Source: PSRF01 sp035457105 (lineage in GTDB: Bacteria; Acidobacteriota; Blastocatellia; Pyrinomonadales; Pyrinomonadaceae). Taken from it: a stretch of 13,172 nucleotides of DNA. The stretch is from assembly GCA_035457105.1 (NCBI GenBank), contig DATIBX010000427.1, positions 1 to 13,172 of the forward strand, written 5' to 3'. Below are positions 5,514 to 12,205 of the stretch, in pieces. Position 1 is the stretch's first letter. Each line of letters opens with the position of its first letter. Position numbers and translations under genes: made by a program. The notes beneath the pieces are model-generated. The model was not told where the DNA came from, made no database searches, and worked only from the letters and a program-made list of their open reading frames with translations.

Positions 5514-6695
5514 ATGCGAAAGATTGATTTAACCAATTTCAGGGTCGCCACTAGCGAAACGGCTCGCCATATCAATCGGCGAATCGTGCTCAATCTCATA
5601 CGCAGCCATCAGCCAATATCACGTGCTGACCTCGCTCGCCATTCAGGTCTCCAACGCAGCACCGTATCGGTCATAACTGAACAACTAATCACCGAAAGAT
5701 GGGTTACAGAAGGAGCAAACGGACACGTTCCCCGCGGACGGAGACCACGCTTCCTCCACCTTAATAAAGAGCGCGTCGGTATTGTCGGCATCAATATCCG
5801 CCCTGCGACCACGACACTGGCCCTGGCGAATCTTGACGGCAATTTCATCGCCCAGGAATCACTGCCAACCGCTGAAGATCCAAATAAATTTATTCAGGAT
5901 TTGATTCCGCGCTTGAAGAGCATCACCCAGGTGAGATCAGAACTGACCTGTGAAGGTATCGGAGTAAGTTTGCCTGGGCGCGTCGATTCTACTTCGCAAA
6001 AGCTGGTATTTGCGCCCAACCTCGACTGGCGCGACTTTGACTTAAAGAGTCCGCTTGAAGAAGCGACCGGTCTTCCCGTAGAGCTCGAAAATGCGGCGAA
6101 TGCTTGTGCTTTAGCTGAAATCTGGTTTGGTCGCCGGTCCGAGGCTGCTCAAGATCTTGTCGCGGTAACAGTGTCCGAAGGTATCGGAACCGGCCTGGTA
6201 CTTAATCATCAATTGGTGCGCGGCTCAACTGGAGTCGCCGGCGAATTCGGTCATACCACGGTTGTCGAAAATGGGCTTGAGTGCCGCTGTGGTAATCGGG
6301 GTTGTTGGGAGATGTACGCCTCTAACTCCGCCGCAGTTCGCTACTACACAGGGTCTAAACCGACCGCTTCAAAACCAACTTTCGACGATGTTCTACGACT
6401 TGCCGGCCAGGGCGATGCCAAAGCGCTCGAGGCAATCAGCACGATGGCTCATTACCTCGGCGTTGGCATGGCCATGCTTGTTACGGGACTTGCACCTGAC
6501 TTAATTCTCGTTATCGGAGAAATCACCAGACTGTGGGATCACGTTGGGCCGATTATCACCAGGACTGTGGCCGAACGTTCCCAAACTCATGCAGCTACAA
6601 GGATAGTGCCTACTGATCCAACTTCGCATCCACGTCTGTTGGGCACGATCGCATTAGTTTTGCAGCAACACTTTGGCGCACCATCCGTCGCCTGA
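5514..6695 (+). CDS. ROK-family transcriptional regulator (XylR/NagC type)
   Basis: DNA-binding repressor of 393 residues, the usual size for ROK regulators. Residues about 18-80 form a winged helix-turn-helix (ISRADLARHSGLQRSTVSVITEQLI, then the wing GRRP). The rest is a sugar-kinase-like sensor domain. The ROK zinc site is present: His247, Cys257, Cys259 and Cys264 in the CxCGxxGCWE motif. Two kinase features are lost. The phosphate-binding DxGxT reads GINIRPATTT, and the catalytic Asp of ENDANA is replaced by Ala (E192-N-A-A-N196). It should therefore bind sugar without phosphorylating it. A weak AGG at 5504-5506 serves the ATG at 5514. It sits upstream of the receptor, esterase and glucuronidase genes, so xylose, xylo-oligosaccharide or (methyl)glucuronate response is likely but inferred. 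Confidence 0.92.
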   Translation: MRKIDLTNFRVATSETARHINRRIVLNLIRSHQPISRADLARHSGLQRSTVSVITEQLITERWVTEGANGHVPRGRRPRFLHLNKERVGIVGINIRPATTTLALANLDGNFIAQESLPTAEDPNKFIQDLIPRLKSITQVRSELTCEGIGVSLPGRVDSTSQKLVFAPNLDWRDFDLKSPLEEATGLPVELENAANACALAEIWFGRRSEAAQDLVAVTVSEGIGTGLVLNHQLVRGSTGVAGEFGHTTVVENGLECRCGNRGCWEMYASNSAAVRYYTGSKPTASKPTFDDVLRLAGQGDAKALEAISTMAHYLGVGMAMLVTGLAPDLILVIGEITRLWDHVGPIITRTVAERSQTHAATRIVPTDPTSHPRLLGTIALVLQQHFGAPSVA

Positions 6696-6713
6696 GCGTC
6701 GCATGCTCTTTTT
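6694..6713 (+). terminator. weak intrinsic terminator after the ROK gene
   Basis: GAGCG pairs with TGCTC (five pairs including one G-T wobble) around a five-base loop, starting inside the stop codon, and is followed by five T residues (6709-6713). The geometry is right but the stem is short, so it may only reduce read-through into the receptor gene. Confidence 0.35.
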
Positions 6714-6731
6714 GTTGTCGACTCGAACTTA
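6711..6731. promoter_or_regulatory. second candidate ROK operator, upstream of the receptor gene
   Basis: TTTGTTGT, spacer CGACT and CGAACTTA match the operator-like repeat at 5423-5443 at 15 of 21 positions when that site is read in reverse complement, with the same half-site spacing. The right half-site is the better one. It begins 16 bases after the ROK stop codon and lies 180 bases before the receptor ATG. I see no strong -35/-10 pair beside it, so this is a tentative call. Confidence 0.35.
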
Positions 6732-6741
6732 ATGTTCTGAC

Positions 6742-6768
6742 ATTGGCGGATTCGTCCGCGCGCCCAAT
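6742..6768 (+). other. structured leader hairpin with TTCG loop
   Basis: GCGGA (6746-6750) and TCCGC (6755-6759) close a TTCG tetraloop, and ATTG (6742-6745) can pair with CAAT (6765-6768) after a one-sided bulge. It lies in the 216-base stretch before the receptor start. It could stabilise the 5' end of the receptor mRNA. The rest of the stretch (6770-6890) shows no recognised element. Confidence 0.4.
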
Positions 6769-6911
6769 AGAACAATGGGATTGAAGGGCTTTGATGAATG
6801 CATCAAGTCTCAGTGAGGTCTCGCAGGAGATGCGCTCGGCTCCCCCGTGTTGCCGTCATCCACGCGTCGGCCAAGGCAAATTATCTTTCTAAATTTAAAG
6901 GAGATAACAGC

Positions 6912-9900
6912 ATGTTCCGTCCAAGTATTAGATCTCCACGCGCACGGCATCGCTTTAGCCGGCTCGTCCTCCTGCTACTCATTCTAATCGCCTTGCCCCT
7001 TGCTGCCTTCAGTCAGGTGCTCTATGGCTCCCTTATTGGAACCGTCACGGATCCGAACGGCGCCGCAGTGGGAGGCGCGACGGTCGAAGCTACCAACACT
7101 GCCACTGGGGACGTGAGCACCACGATCACAGACGATCGCGGCGCCTACGCCTTCAATGATCTGCAAGTGGGAACGTACAAAGTTACTATTTCGCGCGACT
7201 CCTTTAAAAAGCTCCTTCAGGAAAATATCAGGATCGAAGCGAATAAGAGCTATCGCTCCGACGCTCAATTAGAAGTTGGCGGGGTTGCGGAGACGGTGGT
7301 CGTCAGCACCAGTCAGGATGCCACCTTGCAGACAGACAGGGGCGACGTAAACGTTACGCAGTCAGGGCAGACAATAAACGCTCTCCCCATCTTCGGTAGC
7401 GTCGGCCGAAACTATCAGAGTGCGCTTATTTTGATTCCAGGCACTTCGAGAAGTCCGGGCTTCGGCGGCAACGGTAGCGGTGAAGAAAACTCCGCCGCCG
7501 GTAATCCGCAAAGATCGATTTCTTACAACGTCAACGGAGTATCGCGCTTACAGAACAACACAAGGATCGACGGTTCGAGCGTAATTTATCCGTGGCTCCC
7601 AACCAACACCGTTTACGTACCACCGGCGGAAGCCATTCAGGAAGTAAACATCGTCACTAACGCTTTCGACGCTGAACAGGGCTTGGCTGGCGGCGCAGCG
7701 ATCAACGTCAGTATCAAGACAGGTGGTAACGATTTTCATGGCGTTGGCTGGGGCTACGACACAAACAGTCGATTCCGGTCCCGTAACTACTTTCAACCCA
7801 TTAACCAGACGAAGGTTCCGAAGAACATCCTCGCGCAGTTCGGGTATGCGGTTAGTGGTCCAATTTATCTGCCGCGATTCGGCGAGGGTGGAAAGAGTTA
7901 TTGGAGCGGCAAAAACAAGCTGTTCTTCTTCACTGACCTTGAACGCACCACGCAACGAAACGCGGCCGGTGTCCTGGCCAGCGTGGCCCCTGCCAGCCTT
8001 CGTCCAGACGCAAACGGCAATGTGAACTTCACCGGCACCGGCATCAGAGTCTTCGATCCGACATCAAACGCCAACCCGGCGCTTCGTACCATGTTTCCTA
8101 ACAATACGATACCCGGAAATCGTATCGATGTTGCGGCACTCGAGATAATCAAGCGGCTGCCCCTACCGACCCAGGGCGGCTTCACGAACAACTTCGCCAC
8201 CACGGGAACTGGTGAGTTCAATCGCACCAACATGGACACCAAGATCAACTACGACGGCGGCAAGTTCACGTTATTCGGTCGCTGGAGTCGTTCGCCAACG
8301 CTGATCGTCGATCCGCCAATCTTTGGGGAAGTGAGCGGCCCGGCTTTGAATGGTGGTCAACTGGGAACAGCGCCAGGACTAATTAACGTATTTGGACTTG
8401 GCGGTACTTATACGTTCAGCCCGACTTTGGTCCTGGATGCCAACATCGGCTACACACGACAGCGACTCGGTGCGGAGGGTTTTGACATCAATTCCAACTT
8501 TGGACTTGATGTTCTCCAAATACCTGGCACCAATGGTCCAGATCACCTTCAGGGTGGTGTGCCGGCCTTTCAAATCAACGGAGGGTGGACCAATATCGGC
8601 AACGACAATACCGGTAACCCATTCCTCTTCCGCGACAACCAGTATGTAGGCGCGGCTAATGTTTCGTGGCTCAAAGGTAGCCACTCATTCCGCTTTGGCG
8701 CCGACTATCTGAATCCTCAGTTAAATCACTTCCAACCGCAGGGTGGGACCTTCCAAACTGTGCGAGGTTCATTTGGGTTCAGCGGCAACTCGACACGTCT
8801 GCAAGGCGACGCTAGCAGTATCGCGGAGAGCCAACTCTTCCATAGCTGGGCCGATTTTCTGCTAGGCATGCCGGCGCAGGCAGGAAAAGTTGATCAACTA
8901 CGCAACCCGAACTCTGTTTGGTGGAAGCAGTACGCCCTTTACGCTCGCGATCACTGGCAGATCGGTAGGAGGCTCACTCTAACCTATGGTCTGCGGTGGG
9001 AGTTTTTCGGTACCCCTCGCAAAGACAACACTGGTATCAATCGCTTCGATCCTGACACGGGCAAGGTTCTAACGGGCGGATTGACGGGCGTGCCATTTGA
9101 CACGGGCGTCGAAGCTGGTACCGGCCAGTTCTTGCCGCGCGTCGGGATTGCGTTCCGTTTGAATGATAAGACTGTATTTCGCGGCGGTTACGGCCAATCA
9201 GCGGATCCAAGACCATTCCAGGATGTACGCAATGCTTTCCCGATCGCGAATATCTGGTCTATGCCGGCGATAAAATTTGGCGGCGCCGACAATTCATTTA
9301 TTCCAGTGACAACCTTGAGGCAAGGACTGATTAACTCGAGCACTCCTCCGAATCTCAGCCAGGGGATCATTCCACTCCCTGCAAATACCGGCACCACAAC
9401 CTTCCCGAAGGAAGCGATGCGCAAAGAGATTCACTCCTTTAATTTCTTTGTTGAGCGCGAACTGCCCTGGAAGTTCGTCGGCCAGGTGGGCTACGTAGGC
9501 ACGCGCGCAAAGGGTCAAATGGGCTTTATCAACATCAATGCCGGCCCCCCGGGAACGGGAACGAGCGGTCGCCCACTCTTTATCAAGTTCGGCCTGCAAG
9601 CAGACATCAATTCCATCATTCCGTACGGGGATACCACCTATGATGGTCTGCAGGCTCTATTCACACGCCGCTGGGCCAGATCCCAATTTGGCACGGCTTA
9701 CACCTGGTCCAAAACGATCAATTATGCCGATAACGATGGTGGACCAAGGATTCAGTTCCTGCCCGCGAAAGAACGCAACCGCGGACCAGCCAGCTACGAT
9801 CGGACACATAACCTGCAAATGTACGGCGTCTATGACCTGCCTTTCGGGAAAGGAGAACGCTGGGTGAATGATGGTTGGGGTAGCAGGATATTAGGCGGTT

Positions 9901-10403
9901 TCCAGGTGAGCGGCGTGATGAGCTTGACGAGCGGTCTGCCGTTCTATGTGGTCCAGGGTTCCGGGTTCAACTTAAATGCGGGCGGCAGCGCACAAGTTCC
10001 TGATCAAGTGCTACCAACGGTGGCCATTCTGGGTGGTATAGGGCAAGGCCACAAGTATTTTGATACGACGGCCTACAGAGTGGTCAATATTTGCGTAGGC
10101 GACGCTCAAGGAAATCCCACCGCACAGTGCCCGGTCGTACTACCGCAGAGATTCGGAACGGCGGGTAGAAATAACGTTCGCGGCCCCGGTTTCTTTGAAA
10201 CTGACTTAAGCATCTACCGTACATTTTCGATCTCTGAAAGTGTGAAATTCCAGCTTCGCGCAGAAGCGCTGAACGCGACTAATCACGCAAACTTCTCCAA
10301 TCCGCAGGCTGACATTAATAACGCTACCTTCGGATTCATCACGTCGACGACAGGGCCGAATCAGTCACGTCAGTGGCGCTTCGGAGCACGCCTGTCGTTC
10401 TAA
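6912..10403 (+). CDS. TonB-dependent receptor, Oar-like, with N-terminal carboxypeptidase-regulatory-like domain
   Basis: Outer-membrane active-transport receptor of 1163 residues, the size typical of acidobacterial Oar-like receptors. ATG 6912 is chosen because AAAGGAG lies eight bases upstream and a classic signal peptide follows (Arg-rich start, hydrophobic residues 18-33, cleavage near AAFS-Q). The in-frame ATG at 6798 would add 38 unlikely residues ahead of it. Residues about 36-125 form a CarboxypepD_reg-like beta domain (LIGTVTDPNGAAVGGATV...GAYAFNDLQVGTYKVTI). A plug-like region follows (TINALPIFG..., then YNVNGVS and IQEVNIVTNAFDAEQG). The remainder is a long 22-strand-type barrel ending in an aromatic residue (RFGARLSF), as outer-membrane insertion requires. 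No SusD-like partner is adjacent. Uptake of glucuronoxylan-derived oligosaccharides is inferred from the flanking ROK, CE15 and GH67 genes; energy would come from TonB-ExbBD encoded elsewhere. Confidence 0.92.
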   Translation: MFRPSIRSPRARHRFSRLVLLLLILIALPLAAFSQVLYGSLIGTVTDPNGAAVGGATVEATNTATGDVSTTITDDRGAYAFNDLQVGTYKVTISRDSFKKLLQENIRIEANKSYRSDAQLEVGGVAETVVVSTSQDATLQTDRGDVNVTQSGQTINALPIFGSVGRNYQSALILIPGTSRSPGFGGNGSGEENSAAGNPQRSISYNVNGVSRLQNNTRIDGSSVIYPWLPTNTVYVPPAEAIQEVNIVTNAFDAEQGLAGGAAINVSIKTGGNDFHGVGWGYDTNSRFRSRNYFQPINQTKVPKNILAQFGYAVSGPIYLPRFGEGGKSYWSGKNKLFFFTDLERTTQRNAAGVLASVAPASLRPDANGNVNFTGTGIRVFDPTSNANPALRTMFPNNTIPGNRIDVAALEIIKRLPLPTQGGFTNNFATTGTGEFNRTNMDTKINYDGGKFTLFGRWSRSPTLIVDPPIFGEVSGPALNGGQLGTAPGLINVFGLGGTYTFSPTLVLDANIGYTRQRLGAEGFDINSNFGLDVLQIPGTNGPDHLQGGVPAFQINGGWTNIGNDNTGNPFLFRDNQYVGAANVSWLKGSHSFRFGADYLNPQLNHFQPQGGTFQTVRGSFGFSGNSTRLQGDASSIAESQLFHSWADFLLGMPAQAGKVDQLRNPNSVWWKQYALYARDHWQIGRRLTLTYGLRWEFFGTPRKDNTGINRFDPDTGKVLTGGLTGVPFDTGVEAGTGQFLPRVGIAFRLNDKTVFRGGYGQSADPRPFQDVRNAFPIANIWSMPAIKFGGADNSFIPVTTLRQGLINSSTPPNLSQGIIPLPANTGTTTFPKEAMRKEIHSFNFFVERELPWKFVGQVGYVGTRAKGQMGFININAGPPGTGTSGRPLFIKFGLQADINSIIPYGDTTYDGLQALFTRRWARSQFGTAYTWSKTINYADNDGGPRIQFLPAKERNRGPASYDRTHNLQMYGVYDLPFGKGERWVNDGWGSRILGGFQVSGVMSLTSGLPFYVVQGSGFNLNAGGSAQVPDQVLPTVAILGGIGQGHKYFDTTAYRVVNICVGDAQGNPTAQCPVVLPQRFGTAGRNNVRGPGFFETDLSIYRTFSISESVKFQLRAEALNATNHANFSNPQADINNATFGFITSTTGPNQSRQWRFGARLSF

Positions 10404-10413
10404 CCCAATTCAC

Positions 10414-10443
10414 GTGTCCCGGGGACAGCCCTCCCCGGGACAC
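10414..10443 (+). terminator. perfect 12-bp GC-rich hairpin after the receptor gene
   Basis: GTGTCCCGGGGA (10414-10425) pairs perfectly with TCCCCGGGACAC (10432-10443) over a six-base loop, ten bases past the receptor stop codon. No T-run follows, so it is not a textbook intrinsic terminator. It may protect the receptor mRNA 3' end, cause partial termination, or be a REP-like repeat. Confidence 0.5.
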
Positions 10444-10690
10444 ATTCAACAAAACGGAATCGGTGCTCTCGTCCCCTTCCCCAGCGGCCGTAAAGCCCAA
10501 TCCTTTGATTCGTCTGTGCAATTTAGACTTGGAGCGTCCTGAACTCCAGTGTCCAGGTCAATGATAGCCTCCCAACCCAGAGTAATTAGTTTCCGGCTGT
10601 AGACCTTCGATTTGCTTGTCAAAACGTGAGGTGTTTTACTCGGCTGAGTGATTAGTCAGCGGCGACGGTGTTGGTTACGGCGCTTACGCT

Positions 10691-10733
10691 GCGTCCTCTG
10701 TAACGCAGAGAAACGCGGAGATCACGCAGAGGA
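10691..10733. repeat. CGCAGAG-type intergenic repeat
   Basis: Three related words stand in tandem: AACGCAGAG, AACGCGGAG and CACGCAGAG. The outer CCTCTG (10695-10700) pairs with CAGAGG near 10732, and an inner CTCTG-TAACG-CAGAG hairpin is also possible. From memory, words of the 'ACGCGGAGACGCAGAG' kind are scattered between genes in several soil phyla. The repeat ends about a dozen bases before the esterase start. Confidence 0.55.
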
Positions 10734-10745
10734 ATAACTGAAGGT

Positions 10746-12200
10746 ATGCTGCTTCTTAGAAGCGATAAGTCATCACTTAATCGAAACTGCCGCTTGCGTC
10801 AGCACGCCGGAATAGTTGGTATCTACGCAACGGCGATACTTGCATTGCTCTTGTCTTTGCTGACTGCCGCGCGAGCACAGGTAGCACAGGTCACTGCCGA
10901 GCAGGACCATCAACAGATGATGGACCAACTGAAAATCAAGAAACTACGACCCGGCGCGAACCCGCGCAGCGCTGATGGCACTAACCTGCCCAACTATGAC
11001 GAAGCCAAGGCGAACCCTTATCCAAATTTGCCCGATCCCCTAACGCTTAGAAACGGGAAAAAGGTAAAAGACGCGAAGACGTGGTGGCACAAGCGACGCC
11101 CGGAAATCATTGAGGACTTTGATCGGGAAATCTACGGACGCGTGCCCACAAACACTCCGCGAGTCGACTGGCAAATCCTAAGCACAACTCAAGAAAAGAA
11201 TGGTGGGTTTTCCGTTGTCACTAAAAAACTGTTGGGCCATGTCGACAATTCATCTTACCCCGCGATAAAAGTTGATATCGAGCTGACACTAACAACTCCC
11301 GCTAACGCAACAGGCCCGGTTCCGATCATGATGGAGTTTGGTTTTGTCTTTCCGCCCGGCTTTCGCTTTCCCAATCCACCGCCTGGTGCTCCTCCCGCCC
11401 CGACCGGACCAAACTGGCAACAACAATTACTGGCAAAGGGATGGGGCTATGCGATCCTTATCCCTACCTCATACCAGGCTGACAACGGCGCCGGTCTGCG
11501 GCAGGGAATTATTGGTCTCTGTAATAAAGGACAACTCCGAAAAGCTGACGAATGGGGAGCATTACGCGCCTGGGCCTGGGGCGCCAGTCGAGCGCTTGAT
11601 TATTTCGAGACAGATAGATCCGTCGATGCAAAGCAGGTGGGCATTGAGGGGCTGTCCCGTTATGGCAAAGCAGCGTTAGTGACCATGGCTTATGACCAGA
11701 GATTTGCGATCGGCTTCATCGGCTCATCCGGCGAAGGAGGAGCAAAACTTCATCGACGAAACTTTGGCGAACTGGTGGAAAATCTGGCCGGGTCAGGTGA
11801 GTACCATTGGATGGCGGGAAACTTTCTCAAATATGCCGGGCCTTTAACCTGGAACGATTTGCCAGTGGATGCGCATGAGCTAATCGCACTCTGCGCACCG
11901 CGACCGACCTTCATTAGTTACGGCGCGGCAATGGGTCCAGGCGCTGAAGGACAATGGGTGGATCAGCGCGGCAGTTTCATGGCCGCGGTTGCAGCTGGAC
12001 CAGTGTTCAGGCTACTTGGGAAAAAAGATCTGGGTACAACTGAGTTTCCGCCGATCGAAACTTCACTCATCTCCGGTGAGCTGGCCTTTCGCCAACATAG
12101 CGGCGGACATACCACGGGTCCGAATTGGCCCACGTTTCTAATTTTCGCCGATAGATATATCAAGATCAGGCAAGCACCGTTAGAAAGATCTGAGCAATAG
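10746..12200 (+). CDS. glucuronoyl esterase, carbohydrate esterase family 15
   Basis: Secreted alpha/beta-hydrolase of 484 residues that cleaves ester bonds between (4-O-methyl)glucuronic acid side chains of xylan and lignin alcohols. A signal peptide with a long basic n-region ends at ARA-Q (residue 44-45). CE15 motifs are clear: WWHKRRPEI, EWGALRAWAWGASRALDYFETD (from Glu269), the nucleophile elbow GLSRYGK with Ser304, SSGEGGAKLHRR (327-338) and the His region HSGGH (His451/His455). The usual acid position, 23 residues after the nucleophile, appears to be Ser327; Asp375 in PVDAHELIALCAPRP is the likely replacement acid. A Pro-rich insertion (about 201-222, PPGFRFPNPPPGAPPAP) lies between core strands. 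GAAGG precedes the ATG closely. The GH67 gene starts only five bases after its stop, so the two enzymes are made together. Location is probably the periplasm. Confidence 0.92.
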   Translation: MLLLRSDKSSLNRNCRLRQHAGIVGIYATAILALLLSLLTAARAQVAQVTAEQDHQQMMDQLKIKKLRPGANPRSADGTNLPNYDEAKANPYPNLPDPLTLRNGKKVKDAKTWWHKRRPEIIEDFDREIYGRVPTNTPRVDWQILSTTQEKNGGFSVVTKKLLGHVDNSSYPAIKVDIELTLTTPANATGPVPIMMEFGFVFPPGFRFPNPPPGAPPAPTGPNWQQQLLAKGWGYAILIPTSYQADNGAGLRQGIIGLCNKGQLRKADEWGALRAWAWGASRALDYFETDRSVDAKQVGIEGLSRYGKAALVTMAYDQRFAIGFIGSSGEGGAKLHRRNFGELVENLAGSGEYHWMAGNFLKYAGPLTWNDLPVDAHELIALCAPRPTFISYGAAMGPGAEGQWVDQRGSFMAAVAAGPVFRLLGKKDLGTTEFPPIETSLISGELAFRQHSGGHTTGPNWPTFLIFADRYIKIRQAPLERSEQ

Positions 12201-12205
12201 AAACA

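Larger units (their letters stand above)
10404..10745. other. gene-free interval between receptor and esterase genes
   Basis: This 342-base gap has no convincing gene. It begins with the 12-bp hairpin just after the receptor stop and ends with a CGCAGAG-type repeat and a GAAGG ribosome-binding site before ATG 10746. Between them (about 10445-10690) I found no clear promoter: TTGTCA at 10616-10621 lacks a -10 at proper distance. Whether the esterase gene has its own promoter or is read from the receptor is undecided. Confidence 0.5.

Noticed and set aside
6798..6911. Receptor start at ATG 6798
   Set aside because: The added residues precede a complete signal peptide, and AAAGGAG clearly serves ATG 6912.
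7548..9599. Several open frames of about 100-135 codons antisense to the receptor gene
   Set aside because: They have no family resemblance or ribosome-binding support and overlap a well-supported gene; shadows of its codon pattern.
10373..10564. Small open frame spanning the receptor end and the following hairpin
   Set aside because: It reads through a perfect palindrome and has no ribosome-binding site or recognisable sequence.
10616..10639. Promoter for the esterase gene (TTGTCA with TTTTAC)
   Set aside because: The two boxes are only 12 bases apart, too close for sigma-70.
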